From positions 1 to 64,000 of the forward strand of contig NZ_FCOI02000029.1 in assembly GCF_001544795.2 (NCBI RefSeq): a DNA stretch of 64,000 nt, in the 5' to 3' direction. Shown piece after piece: positions 17,386 to 26,584 of the stretch. Numbering within the stretch: the stretch's first letter is position 1; each line of letters opens with the position of its first letter. Source of the stretch: Caballeronia temeraria (lineage in GTDB: Bacteria; Pseudomonadota; Gammaproteobacteria; Burkholderiales; Burkholderiaceae). A program made the translations under genes and the position numbers. The notes under the pieces were generated by a model. The model saw nothing but the letters and a program-made list of their open reading frames with translations, did no database searches and had not been told where the DNA came from.

Positions 17386-18288
17386 TCAGCGCTTCGCCGT
17401 GGCCGGCGCCGACGTGTCCGTCGCGCCGCCGGTCGGGCTCTTCATGAAGCGAAAGAAATCGCTGCTCGGGTCGACGACGATCACGTCGCCCGGCTTGAAC
17501 GTCTTCTTATACGCTTCGAGGCTCTGATAGAACTGGTAGAACTGCGGATCGCGTCCGTACGCATCGGCCGCTATGGCCGCCGCCTTGCTGTCTCCTTCGC
17601 CCTTGATCGACTGCGCCTGGCTGTAGGCGTCCGCGAGGATGGCCTGCTGCGTGCGTTCCGCGTCGGCCTTGATCTTGTCCGCTTCCGCCGTGCCCTTCGC
17701 GCGCTCGTTCGCCGCCGCCTGCTGGCGCGCCGCGATCATGCGCTTGTAGACCGAATCGGCCACCGCCGACGGAAAGTCGATGCGCGTCATCTGCAGATCG
17801 ACCAGTTGCACGCCGAACGCCGCCGCCGCGCCTTCGACACTCTTCTGCGCGTCGGTTTCGATCGCCTGCTGAGCGCCGAGCGCATCGGTCAGCGAACGCT
17901 TCGCGAAGCTGCTCGCGAGCGCGGTGCGGGTGAGCGCGGTGATGCGCTCCTCGGCCGTCTGCGTGTTCTTTTCGTTGCTTTCGAAGAGCTTCAGGGGATC
18001 GGCGACACGGTACTTGACCACCGTGTTGACCAGCACTTCGTTCTTGTCCGACGTCGAGAAACGGTCGGCGCCGGATTCGTCGATGGTGAGCGTGCGCGTG
18101 TCGATGAGCGTAAGCGTCTGGAACGGCGGCGGCAGCTTGAAGTGCAAACCGGGGCCTTCGAGACGCGGACTGCCTTCGCCATGAGCGGCGACGACGGCGG
18201 CATGTCTTTCGTCGACGGTGAAGATCATCGACGATCCGATGAACAGCACGATCACGACTGCGACGATGAGCGCAAAAATTCGATTCAT
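17386..18288 (-). CDS. hflC: Protease modulator HflC (SPFH/band 7)
   Basis: Inner-membrane SPFH protein that assembles with HflK into a large periplasmic cage around the FtsH protease and limits its access to membrane substrates. The 300-residue sequence has an N-terminal membrane anchor (residues 4-23, FALIVAVVIVLFIGSSMIF) followed by the band-7 domain and a long Ala/Glu/Arg-rich coiled coil (AARQQAAANERAKGTAEADK). The C-terminal GDVIVVDPSSDFFRFM is typical. It is separated from hflK by 11 bp, so the two are surely cotranscribed. Confidence 0.96.
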   Translation of the reverse strand: MNRIFALIVAVVIVLFIGSSMIFTVDERHAAVVAAHGEGSPRLEGPGLHFKLPPPFQTLTLIDTRTLTIDESGADRFSTSDKNEVLVNTVVKYRVADPLKLFESNEKNTQTAEERITALTRTALASSFAKRSLTDALGAQQAIETDAQKSVEGAAAAFGVQLVDLQMTRIDFPSAVADSVYKRMIAARQQAAANERAKGTAEADKIKADAERTQQAILADAYSQAQSIKGEGDSKAAAIAADAYGRDPQFYQFYQSLEAYKKTFKPGDVIVVDPSSDFFRFMKSPTGGATDTSAPATAKR

Positions 18289-18299
18289 GTTCGCGCTCC

Positions 18300-19691
18300 T
18301 TATTGCAGGTCGTCTTGACGACTGCGGGAGCGGAATGCGTCGCGCGAGCGCAGCGGATCGCCGCCGGCATTCGCGCTCGCGCCGCTGGCGGCACTTGCCG
18401 CGCTGGCGGGCGCAGCCGCTGCGGGCGCCGACGCGCTCACCGCGCCCTGCGCACGCGCCTGAGGCGCTTCCGTGGCGGCAGGCGCGCTCGCCGCGTCCGC
18501 CGATTCCTTCGCCTGCTGCCGATTGGCTTCGACGAGCTTGTCGAGCGGCAGATACACCACGTTATTGCCGGCCTTGCTGTCGACGAACACTTTCGTCGTG
18601 CGCGAGTAGATCTGCTGCATCGTGTCCAGGTACATGCGTTGGCGGATGACCGCGGGCGCCTTCGCGTATTCTGCGTAGACCTCCTTGAAGCGCTCGGCGT
18701 CGCCCTGCGCCTGCGTGACCTGGCGATTGCTGTATGCCCTCGCCTCGTCGATCAGCTTGCCAGCATCGGCCTTCGCGCGCGGCAGAAGTTGATCCGCATA
18801 GGCTTGCGCGGTATCGCGGGCGCGCTCGTTGTCCTGACGCACGCGCGCCGCTTCCTCGAACGCCGACTGCACCTGTTGCGGGACCTGCACGCTCTGCACC
18901 GCGACGCCCGTCACCTGCAGACCGGTGCGGTAGGTGTCGAGCGAACGCTGGATGGTTTCCATCAACCGCGAGCGCAGCGCTTCGCGATCCTTGTAGAGCA
19001 TGTCGTCCGTCGAGAGGCCGCCCGCGATCTCGCGGATCGCCGACTGCGCGGCCTGCGTGACGCTGTCGTCGGCATTGATGCTGCGGAACAGGAAATCCGT
19101 GGGCGACTTGATCTGGTACTGAACGGCGAAGCGCACGTCGACGATATCCGCGTCGTTGGTCAGAACCGACGCGTCGCGCACATTGCCCTGCGAGAGCGCC
19201 GTGCCGCGCCCGACTTCGACGGAGCGGATTTGCGACGTATCGACGATTTCGCTCGACTGAAACGGATACGGCAGCCGCCAGTGAATGCCTTGCGGGACCG
19301 TCTGACGATATTGCCCGAACTGCGAGACCACGCCGACATGGCCGTCCTGCACGACGAACACGCCGCTGCCGAGATAGATGGCGATCAGCACGCCGATGAC
19401 GATGCCAAGCCCGATCTTCGTGCCGCGGCCATTCTCGCGCGACCCGCCGTTGCCAGGCTTCCTGCCGAACACGCCCGCGATGCGGCGGTTGAATTCGCGC
19501 CACATCTCGTCGAGATCGGGCGGACCTTCGTCCTTGCCGTTCGGGCGCTTGCCGTCCTGCGGACGCTTCGTGTCGTTCTTCACGCCATTGCCGTCGCCCC
19601 GCCCCCAGCGCGGATCGTTGATCGAAAAGACGGCATGTTCAGCTTGCCGGTTAGTCCGCTCTTTGTAGTCGTTCACTCGGTGATTCACCAT
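18300..19691 (-). CDS. hflK: Protease modulator HflK (SPFH/band 7)
   Basis: Partner of HflC in the FtsH-HflKC complex. From the ATG at 19691 the protein has 463 residues: a Gly/Asn-rich cytosolic N-terminus (NDPRWGRGDGN, DLDEMWREFNRR), one transmembrane span (about 93-113, IGLGIVIGVLIAIYL), the band-7 domain (VPQGIHWRLPYPFQSSEIVD) and an Ala/Ser-rich C-terminal tail. A GTG at 19736 in frame directly abuts the hflX stop (TGAGTG) and would add 15 residues through stop-start coupling; neither start has a good Shine-Dalgarno, so the N-terminus is uncertain. The array order hfq-hflX-hflK-hflC is the widely conserved one. Confidence 0.95.
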   Translation of the reverse strand: MVNHRVNDYKERTNRQAEHAVFSINDPRWGRGDGNGVKNDTKRPQDGKRPNGKDEGPPDLDEMWREFNRRIAGVFGRKPGNGGSRENGRGTKIGLGIVIGVLIAIYLGSGVFVVQDGHVGVVSQFGQYRQTVPQGIHWRLPYPFQSSEIVDTSQIRSVEVGRGTALSQGNVRDASVLTNDADIVDVRFAVQYQIKSPTDFLFRSINADDSVTQAAQSAIREIAGGLSTDDMLYKDREALRSRLMETIQRSLDTYRTGLQVTGVAVQSVQVPQQVQSAFEEAARVRQDNERARDTAQAYADQLLPRAKADAGKLIDEARAYSNRQVTQAQGDAERFKEVYAEYAKAPAVIRQRMYLDTMQQIYSRTTKVFVDSKAGNNVVYLPLDKLVEANRQQAKESADAASAPAATEAPQARAQGAVSASAPAAAAPASAASAASGASANAGGDPLRSRDAFRSRSRQDDLQ

Positions 19692-19736
19692 TAGACAGCC
19701 GGGGTCGACGCTGGGTCGATTCGATTCCGAAGCCAC

Positions 19737-21005
19737 TCAATGTCCGTGCTCGGGAACCTCGTGATCGTCACGCTCAACGGACTGCCGGCGGTCATCCGGC
19801 TGCGCGTTCGTGCCCTGTGTGGCGTTTGACCCGGACTGCGTGGATTGCGTTTCTTCGGACGCCTCGTGCGGCTCGGGAAATTCGGCGAGCACGCTGGGTA
19901 GGCCCGCATCGGTTTCTTCGGATTCCGCCGTGGCAATTTCGGCGATGGCAGCGCGCAGCGCATCGAGCCCCTGACCCGTGCGTGCACTCAAGAAAACGCG
20001 CGAAATATTACCATACTCGTCCCTTTCAACCGCCTCGCCACGGGCCGCGAGCTCAGGCACCGCATCGATCTTGTTGAACACGAGGATCTGCCGGATATTG
20101 TCCGCGCCGATGCCGCGCAACACCTCGTTCACCTGATCGATCTGATCGAGGCGCACCGCGCTCGATGCATCGACGACATGCAGCAGCACGTCCGCGTGAA
20201 TGGTTTCTTCGAGCGTGGCGCGGAAGGCGGCGACGAGCTGGTGCGGCAATTCGCGGATGAACCCCACCGTATCCGACACGACGACATGCCCCGCTTCCTC
20301 GCCGAGGAACACGCGGCGCGACGTGGTATCCAGCGTGGCGAAAAGCTGGTTGGCCGCGTACGCCTGCGCCTTCGTGAGCGCGTTGAACAACGTGGACTTG
20401 CCCGCGTTCGTATAGCCGACGAGCGACACCGACATCGTGCGGTTACGCACGCGCTGGCGGCGCTGCGTGCCGTGCTGACGACGCAGCTTTTCGAGCCGCG
20501 ACTTGAGCGCCTTGATGCGCTCGCCGATCAGCCGGCGGTCGGTTTCGAGCTGCGTTTCGCCGGGGCCGCGCAGGCCGATACCGCCCTTCTGACGTTCGAG
20601 GTGAGTCCACGCGCGAATGAGTCGCGTCGACAGATATTGCAGTTGCGCGAGCTCGACCTGCAGCTTGCCTTCGTGACTGCGGGCGCGCTGCGCGAAGATA
20701 TCGAGAATGAGGCTCGTGCGGTCGACCACGCGGCGATTCAGCGCGACTTCGAGATTGCGCTGCTGCGCGGGCGCGAGGGCGTGATTGAAGATGACGAGTT
20801 CGACGTCGTTCGCTTCGCACTGCAGACGCAGTTCCTCGACCTTGCCGCTGCCGATGAACATCTTGGCATCGGGACTCTGACGGCGGCCGGTGAGCGTGAC
20901 GGCGGGATGGGCGCCCGCACTTTGTGCGAGCAGGCTGAGTTCTTCCAGACTGGCTTCGAAATCGATCTTTCCGAAGTCGATGCCGACAAGCGCTGCGTTG
21001 ATCAA
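19737..21005 (-). CDS. hflX: Ribosome-associated GTPase HflX
   Basis: GTPase that splits stalled or heat-damaged 70S ribosomes. The 422-residue protein has the HflX N-terminal domain (GSGKVEELRLQCEANDVELV), the glycine-rich linker motif GGIGLRGPGETQLETDRR and the G domain with P-loop GYTNAGKST, DTVGFIRELPHQLV and NKID. The C-terminus ends in an acidic, His-tailed extension (EVPEHGH). The only usable start in this frame before the upstream stop is a TTG at 21003-21005 (an ATT lies just upstream); no ATG is present and no clear Shine-Dalgarno is visible. It follows hfq by 86 bp. Confidence 0.95.
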   Translation of the reverse strand: MINAALVGIDFGKIDFEASLEELSLLAQSAGAHPAVTLTGRRQSPDAKMFIGSGKVEELRLQCEANDVELVIFNHALAPAQQRNLEVALNRRVVDRTSLILDIFAQRARSHEGKLQVELAQLQYLSTRLIRAWTHLERQKGGIGLRGPGETQLETDRRLIGERIKALKSRLEKLRRQHGTQRRQRVRNRTMSVSLVGYTNAGKSTLFNALTKAQAYAANQLFATLDTTSRRVFLGEEAGHVVVSDTVGFIRELPHQLVAAFRATLEETIHADVLLHVVDASSAVRLDQIDQVNEVLRGIGADNIRQILVFNKIDAVPELAARGEAVERDEYGNISRVFLSARTGQGLDALRAAIAEIATAESEETDAGLPSVLAEFPEPHEASEETQSTQSGSNATQGTNAQPDDRRQSVERDDHEVPEHGH

Positions 21006-21091
21006 ATTAATGTATTCGGATATTTGAAGCGACCGGCGAGTTGCTTAATGTTCGCTTTTGAATGGACAATTCGCGCCGGCCGCGACGAGGT

Positions 21092-21328
21092 TTAGGACGG
21101 TTCAGCGTCCGGGTGGAAATTCACCGGGCGGGCCGGCACGACCGTCGAAATGGCGTGCTTGTAGACCATTTGGGTAACCGTATTTCGGAGCAACACGACG
21201 TACTGGTCGAAAGATTCGATGTTGCCTTGAAGCTTGATGCCGTTGACCAAATAGATGGAGACCGGCACATGCTCTTTACGCAGTGCGTTCAAAAACGGGT
21301 CTTGTAACAATTGCCCTTTGTTGCTCAT
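21092..21328 (-). CDS. hfq: RNA chaperone Hfq
   Basis: Hexameric Sm-like chaperone that pairs small RNAs with mRNAs. The 78-residue protein from ATG 21328 begins MSNKGQLLQDPFLNALRKEH and carries Sm1 (VPVSIYLVNGIKLQGNIESFD) and Sm2 with the diagnostic YKHAISTVVP. A GGAG ribosome-binding site stands eight bases before this ATG, which decides it over the longer open frame starting at 21394. The C-terminal tail is short (NFHPDAEPS), as in other betaproteobacteria, in contrast to the long tail in E. coli. A 160-bp gap separates it from der and may hold a promoter (TATAGT at 21407-21402). Confidence 0.97.
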   Translation of the reverse strand: MSNKGQLLQDPFLNALRKEHVPVSIYLVNGIKLQGNIESFDQYVVLLRNTVTQMVYKHAISTVVPARPVNFHPDAEPS

Positions 21329-21488
21329 AGCAAACTCCGTATTTTTTTGCAGGTTGGAAGTATTGTGGACGAAGAAAAAGAGATCCGCCGACAATCGCTA
21401 CACTATAGCTGATTTTCGCTGTTCCACGTTTTCGGCGCCGGGTCGGCCAAATGGCCGACAGCACCGAAACGTAAGGCTCGCGCGGTTC

Positions 21489-22829
21489 TCAGTCCTTGTC
21501 CGCGTAAGGGTTGTGACTCGACCGGAACTCTATGCGAAGTGGAGTGCCGGCGAGTCCAAAAGTTTCGCGAAAACGTCCTTCCAGATAACGCTTGTACGTC
21601 TCCGTGATCGCGTCGAGCGCATTGCCGTGTACGACGATGATCGGCGGATTTTGCCCGCCCTGGTGCGCATAACGCAGCTTCGGACGCACCGGGCCGCGAC
21701 GACGCGGCTGCTGAAATTCCACCGCCTCGATGAGCGCGCGCGTGAGCTTCGGCGTCGGCAGTTTGGCCATCGCGGCAGCGTAGGCGTCGTCGACCGATTT
21801 CATCAACGCGCCGATGCCCGTCTTCTCCAGCGCGGAAACGTAGTGGAATTTAGCAAAGTCCAAAAACTTGAGCTTGCGCGTCAGGTCCGCTTTCGTGCGC
21901 TCACGCACATGCGAATCCAGACCGTCCCACTTGTTCACGCCCACCACGAGCGCGCGGCCTTGCTCGACCACGAACCCAGCGATGTGCGCGTCCTGCTCGG
22001 AGATGTCCTGCTGCGCATCGAGCAGGAGGATGACGACGTTCGCGTCCGCGATCGACTGCAGCGTCTTCACGACCGAAAACTTCTCGATCGCTTCGAACAC
22101 CTTGCCGCGCCGGCGCAGGCCGGCCGTGTCGATCAACGTGTATTTGCGGCCTTGGCGCTCGAAATCAACATAGATCGAGTCGCGCGTGGTGCCCGGCATG
22201 TCGAACGCGATCACGCGCTCTTCGCCGATCAGCGTGTTCACGAGCGTCGACTTGCCGACGTTCGGACGCCCGACGATCGCGATCTTGACGCCGTGCTGCG
22301 CCTTCTCTTCGTCCGTCTCTTCCGGCTGATCCTTGTACGCGATGTCGAGCGCGTCGTTGATCATCTCCACGACGCCGTCGCCGTGCGCCGCCGAGATCGC
22401 GCGCGGATCGCCGAGACCGAGCTCGTAGAAGTCCGCAGCGACCGCCGAGTACTTCATGCCCTCGGCCTTGTTCACGACGAGAAAGAGCGGCCGGCCGGTC
22501 TTGCGCAGGTAATCGGCGATCGACTTGTCCTGCGGCGCGAGCCCGTTGCGGCCATCGACGATGAACACGACGATATCGGCCTCTTCCACGGCCTGCCGCG
22601 TCTGCCGCGCCATTTCGTGCAGGATGCCGTCCTTCGCGACCGGCTCGAAGCCGCCCGTGTCCACGACGAGATACGGCCGTTCGCCGCCCACGCGGCCTTC
22701 GCCGTAGTGGCGGTCGCGGGTCAGACCGGGCAAGTCGGCGACGAGCGCGTCGCGCGAGCGCGTCAGCCGGTTGAAAAGAGTCGATTTCCCAACATTGGGG
22801 CGCCCGACGAGGGCAATCACGGGTTTCAT
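21489..22829 (-). CDS. der: Ribosome biogenesis GTPase Der (EngA)
   Basis: Essential double GTPase for 50S subunit assembly. From the ATG at 22829 the 446-residue protein has two G domains, each with P-loop GRPNVGKST, and each with its own switch motif (LPGLTRDRHYGEG in the first, MPGTTRDSIYVDF in the second), followed by a C-terminal KH-like domain ending near EFRSSHNPYADKD. The open frame extends 17 codons further upstream, but the family starts at MKPVIALVGRPNVGKS. The next upstream gene, bamB, ends 391 bp away, a wide gap for this array. Confidence 0.97.
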   Translation of the reverse strand: MKPVIALVGRPNVGKSTLFNRLTRSRDALVADLPGLTRDRHYGEGRVGGERPYLVVDTGGFEPVAKDGILHEMARQTRQAVEEADIVVFIVDGRNGLAPQDKSIADYLRKTGRPLFLVVNKAEGMKYSAVAADFYELGLGDPRAISAAHGDGVVEMINDALDIAYKDQPEETDEEKAQHGVKIAIVGRPNVGKSTLVNTLIGEERVIAFDMPGTTRDSIYVDFERQGRKYTLIDTAGLRRRGKVFEAIEKFSVVKTLQSIADANVVILLLDAQQDISEQDAHIAGFVVEQGRALVVGVNKWDGLDSHVRERTKADLTRKLKFLDFAKFHYVSALEKTGIGALMKSVDDAYAAAMAKLPTPKLTRALIEAVEFQQPRRRGPVRPKLRYAHQGGQNPPIIVVHGNALDAITETYKRYLEGRFRETFGLAGTPLRIEFRSSHNPYADKD

Positions 22830-23220
22830 CTGATTTTGTTCAAGGTTGAACGCAAGGCGAACGCGGAACGGGCGGTACAAACGTCTCGTTGCGTTCCGCT
22901 ACGCCGCGCAATGGCTGCGCTTGTCGAAAATTATCATGGATTCGGCCTGCCGCACGCGAGGCGCGCCGGCTCGTCGAATCGTCGGCGGTCGTTCGCCGGT
23001 CTTGCCTCGGCCGAGGCTCGTCTTGCGTGGCGCCATCGCGCGACGCGCTTCATTCGTGCCACCCTGCTTTTGCATGCGGGTTTTATCGCGATGCGCGCGC
23101 GGCGCAACGCTTCTTTCTCGTGCGGCCCGTCGTGGCGAGCCTGCCGCGCCGTCGGACATCGACGATGCGCTTGACGCCCTGGACCGCGAGAGCGTCTCCC
23201 GCTCGCGGCCCCGGTTTCGA
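22830..23220. other. der-bamB intergenic region, no gene seen
   Basis: This 391-bp stretch has several short overlapping frames but none with a recognisable protein or codon pattern. A GATAAT at 22935-22930 on the minus strand could be the -10 of an internal der promoter with a leader of about 100 nt. No hairpin terminator after bamB is obvious. Confidence 0.5.
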
Positions 23221-24366
23221 TCAGTTGCTCGGGCGGAAACCGTAGATATCGCCGTCGTTCGTCTGCACGACGAGCGTATTGCCCGCCAGCACAGGCGCCG
23301 CGGTGATCGCGCTGCCGTCGGTCGGCGCGCGGCCGACCACCTGGCCGTTTTCCGTGTTCAGGAAGTGCACGAAGCCCTTGTAGTCGCCCACGATGACCGC
23401 GCGGCCGAGAATGAACGGCACGCTGACATCGCGGTTCTTCAGCACGTCCGTCTTCCAGATCTGCGAGCCGTCCGACGCGCGGAACGCGTTGACCACCGAC
23501 CAGTCGTCGCCGGCCGCGACGATCTGCTCGTCCTGCGCGAGACCACTGTTGCTCGAGAAGTTCTTTTCCCAAACCGGGCGGCCCGAGTTGGCATCGAAGC
23601 AGCCGATGCGGCCCTGGAACGTCACGGCGCAGGTCTGCGCGCCGACGAGCCCCGGCGCGCCGGTCACGTCGTTGATGCGCTCGACTTCCGTCACGCCCTT
23701 CGGATACGACACCGGCGCCTGCCAGTAGGCGTCGCCCGTCTGCAGGTTGATCGCCGCGAACGTGCCGCCCGGGAAGCCCGCGAGCACCGCCTGATTGCCG
23801 GCGAACGTCATGCCCGCCGCGACACGCAGATTCAGCGGCACGGCGCGCAACTGGAAGACCCACTTCTGCTCGCCGGTCTGCGCGTTGAACGCGATGACCT
23901 TGCCGTCGATCGTGCGCACGATCACGAGATCGTTGCCGACGAGCGGCGGCGAGACGATTTCGCCCGGCGCGGTGGCCGTCCACAGCAGCTTGCCGTCGGG
24001 GCCGAGCACGTCGACCTGACCCTTCAGGCCGCCCACGGCCGTCAGATTGCCGTCGCTGCCGACGCCCGCCGACAGATCGTCCTTGAGCTTAACGCGCCAA
24101 ACGTCCTGACCGGTCTTCGCGTCGATCTTGGCAACCGAGCCGTTCGCGCCCGCGGCGTAGACGTAATCGCCCACCGCGACCGGCGAGAACAGATAGCGGC
24201 CGGCCTTGCCGACGCTCGCCTTCCACGCCTGGTTGACGTTCAACACCGGCTTGAAGTCCGCGAGCGGTACCGGCACGCGGCGTTCATCCTTGGTCGACGA
24301 GCAAGCGGTCAACAAGACGGTCATCGCGCAAGCGAGCGGCACTGCATAGCGTTTCAAAAAAGTCAT
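23221..24366 (-). CDS. bamB: Outer membrane assembly lipoprotein BamB (YfgL)
   Basis: Beta-propeller lipoprotein that works with BamA in outer-membrane protein insertion. From ATG 24366 the precursor has 381 residues with signal MTFLKRYAVPLACAMTVLLTAC, lipobox LTAC and lipidated Cys22. The body is an eight-bladed PQQ-like propeller with repeated blade motifs such as GSVAKIDAKTGQDVWRVKL, GKVIAFNAQTGEQKWVFQL and AAINLQTGDAYWQ. Two further cysteines (AQTCAVTFQGRIGCFD) could form a disulfide. It is read after the yfgM-like gene with a 131-bp gap. BamD is encoded in the same window at 4.6 kb but in a separate unit. Confidence 0.96.
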   Translation of the reverse strand: MTFLKRYAVPLACAMTVLLTACSSTKDERRVPVPLADFKPVLNVNQAWKASVGKAGRYLFSPVAVGDYVYAAGANGSVAKIDAKTGQDVWRVKLKDDLSAGVGSDGNLTAVGGLKGQVDVLGPDGKLLWTATAPGEIVSPPLVGNDLVIVRTIDGKVIAFNAQTGEQKWVFQLRAVPLNLRVAAGMTFAGNQAVLAGFPGGTFAAINLQTGDAYWQAPVSYPKGVTEVERINDVTGAPGLVGAQTCAVTFQGRIGCFDANSGRPVWEKNFSSNSGLAQDEQIVAAGDDWSVVNAFRASDGSQIWKTDVLKNRDVSVPFILGRAVIVGDYKGFVHFLNTENGQVVGRAPTDGSAITAAPVLAGNTLVVQTNDGDIYGFRPSN

Positions 24367-24497
24367 CGATGGACGCAACATGAAAAGGTGAATGGGGTTG
24401 ATCGACGCTGCCCGCCGCGTCGCTTCATCGCGACGCTGTGGCGGGCGGCTGATTGACTGATGGCTGGATCGACGGATACCGATTGAATCGATGCGGA

Positions 24498-25127
24498 TCA
24501 GCCGCCGAGTGCGTCGAGCTTGAACTGAATCAGTTGGCGCGCGGACGTGTCGTTCTCGGGCAGCGCCCCGAGCGCGACCTTGTAGGCCGCGCGCGCGTCA
24601 TCGCGCTTGCCCTGCGCGGCGAGCAGGTCGCCCCGGCGGTCGGCGATCACGCCCTTGAACGCTTCGAGCGGTTGCTCCGCCAGCAGCTTCAGGCCTGCGT
24701 CGTAATTCTTTTCGTCGAGCAGCACGAGCGCGAGACGCAGCTTCGCGATCTGCTTGTACTCGTCGTCCTTCGCGTGGTCGATGGCCCACTGCAACTGCGC
24801 CTTCGCGCCCGCCGTGTTGCCCGCCATGTAAAGCGACTTCGCGGCCGCGAGCGCCGTCATCTGCGCGTAACCCGTGCTGCCGAACTTGTCTTCCATGTCG
24901 GCCGCGACGCGCGTGACCAGCGCCTGATCGTTACCGTCGACGGCCTGCTGCAGATGGTCGTAGAGCACCGACGCTTCGGCTGCCTGACGGCGCTGCCAGA
25001 AATTCCATCCGTTGTACCCGGCGCCAATGACGAGCGCCACGAGCACAATCCAGGTCGTGGTGTTACCCCATTTGGCCCACCAGGCCTTTACGCTTTCGAG
25101 TGATTCTTGTTCGTCGTGATAGCTCAT
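24498..25127 (-). CDS. yfgM: YfgM-like ancillary translocon protein (TPR)
   Basis: Single-span inner-membrane protein with a periplasmic TPR domain. In E. coli, YfgM binds the SecYEG translocon and PpiD. The 209-residue sequence shows a short cytosolic N-terminus (MSYHDEQESLESVKAWWAKWG), one transmembrane segment (about 23-40) and TPR-like helices (AKAQLQWAIDHAKDDEYKQIA, FKGVIADRRGDLLAAQGKRDD). Length matches the family. Its place between hisS and bamB is conserved in gamma- and betaproteobacteria. The symbol follows homology and context, not a direct test. Confidence 0.88.
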   Translation of the reverse strand: MSYHDEQESLESVKAWWAKWGNTTTWIVLVALVIGAGYNGWNFWQRRQAAEASVLYDHLQQAVDGNDQALVTRVAADMEDKFGSTGYAQMTALAAAKSLYMAGNTAGAKAQLQWAIDHAKDDEYKQIAKLRLALVLLDEKNYDAGLKLLAEQPLEAFKGVIADRRGDLLAAQGKRDDARAAYKVALGALPENDTSARQLIQFKLDALGG

Positions 25128-25228
25128 CGTCCAGCTAATCCTTCCTGCGTTTCAATTCCCTCAACGAGTGCCGCGCGCGATGCCGGATCGTCCCGATCCA
25201 CACCGGCGCGCAGCCATGCGCCTGAATC

Positions 25229-26578
25229 TCAGGCACCCTCGTCATCGGCGGTTGCAACCATCGCATTGATTAGGTATTCGGTCAAGTCTTCCGCCGGAAC
25301 GTTCACCTGCTCGTTCTTTTGCCCGCCGGACGTTTCGTCGACCGAACGGCGCAGCGATTTGACGCCGATCATACCTTGCGCGAGTTCGTCCTCTCCAAGC
25401 ACCACGGCGAATGCCGCGCCGCTCGCATCGGCCTTTTTCATCTGCGACTTGAAGCTCGCGGACGCGCCGTCCGGGCTGCAATGCAGGATGACGTCGAGGC
25501 CCGTGTCGCGCAGCCGCTCCGCGACGATGAACGCCTGCTCCGCCGCCTTCTCGCCCTGATGCACGACATACACGTCCGTGCCTTCGGCTTCCGGCACGAG
25601 TTGCTCTTCCTTCAGCAGTTCGAGAATACGTTCGACGCCCATCGCCCAGCCGCAGGCGGCCGTCGGCTTGCCGCCGAGCTGCTCGATGAGCGGATCGTAG
25701 CGGCCGCCGCCCGCGACCGTGCCCTGCGCGCCGAGCTTGTCGGTGACCCACTCGAACACGGTGAGGTTGTAGTAGTCGAGACCGCGCACGAGACGCGGAT
25801 TGATCGTGAACGGAATGTTGTTCGCCTTGAGCAGCCGCTGCACGCCTTCGAAATGCTTGCGCGACTCATCCCCGAGAAAATCGACGAGCTTCGGCGCGTT
25901 CTGCGCGATCTCCTGCATCGCCGGATTCTTCGTGTCGAGCACGCGCAGCGGATTCGTATAGAGACGGCGCTTCGCTTCCTCATCGAGCGAATCGGCGTGC
26001 TGCTCCAGATACGCGATCAGTTCCTTGCGATGCGCCGCGCGCTCTTCCGCCTGGCCGAGCGAGTTCAGCTCGAGGCGAATGCCGGTGAGTCCGAGGTCGT
26101 CCCACAGACGCTGGCACATCATGATGATTTCGGCGTCGGTATCCGGTCCCGCGAAGCCGAGCGCTTCCACGCCGACCTGATGGAACTGGCGATAACGCCC
26201 GCGCTGCGGACGCTCGTGACGGAACATCGGGCCGACGTACCACAGGCGCTTCGGGCCGTCGTACAGAAGATTGTGCTCGATGGTCGCGCGCACGACCGCC
26301 GCCGTGTTCTCCGGGCGCATGGTCAGATGCTCGCCGTTGAGCGCATCCGTGAAGCTGTACATCTCCTTCTCGACGATGTCGGTCACTTCACCGATACCGC
26401 GCGTGAACAACTGCGTATGCTCGACGATCGGCGTGCGGATGTTCTGATAGCCGTATGCGCGCAGCATCGACTTGACGGTGGTTTCGAAGAAATCCCACAA
26501 CGCGGCATCCTGCGGGAGGATGTCGTTCATGCCCTTCACGCCGCTCAGTTTCTCGAGCCGTTTCTTCTGTTCAGTCAT
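25229..26578 (-). CDS. hisS: Histidyl-tRNA synthetase
   Basis: Class IIa synthetase charging tRNA-His, 449 residues. The three class II motifs are visible, including motif 2 (GPMFRHERPQRGRYRQFHQ) and motif 3 (GWAMGVERILELL). The two histidine-specific signatures LVRGLDYYNLTVFEW and GGRYDPLIEQLGG are intact, and an anticodon-binding C-domain follows. A C-terminal tail of about 20 residues (NAMVATADDEGA) exceeds the E. coli length (424). It begins six bases after the ispG stop, so it is cotranscribed with ispG. The array also holds hisZ, the non-catalytic paralogue. Confidence 0.97.
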   Translation of the reverse strand: MTEQKKRLEKLSGVKGMNDILPQDAALWDFFETTVKSMLRAYGYQNIRTPIVEHTQLFTRGIGEVTDIVEKEMYSFTDALNGEHLTMRPENTAAVVRATIEHNLLYDGPKRLWYVGPMFRHERPQRGRYRQFHQVGVEALGFAGPDTDAEIIMMCQRLWDDLGLTGIRLELNSLGQAEERAAHRKELIAYLEQHADSLDEEAKRRLYTNPLRVLDTKNPAMQEIAQNAPKLVDFLGDESRKHFEGVQRLLKANNIPFTINPRLVRGLDYYNLTVFEWVTDKLGAQGTVAGGGRYDPLIEQLGGKPTAACGWAMGVERILELLKEEQLVPEAEGTDVYVVHQGEKAAEQAFIVAERLRDTGLDVILHCSPDGASASFKSQMKKADASGAAFAVVLGEDELAQGMIGVKSLRRSVDETSGGQKNEQVNVPAEDLTEYLINAMVATADDEGA

Positions 26579-26584
26579 CTGTCT

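Noticed and set aside
22899..23159. 86-codon minus-strand frame in the bamB-der gap
   Set aside because: Basic, low-complexity product, no start signal and no family resemblance; treated as non-coding.
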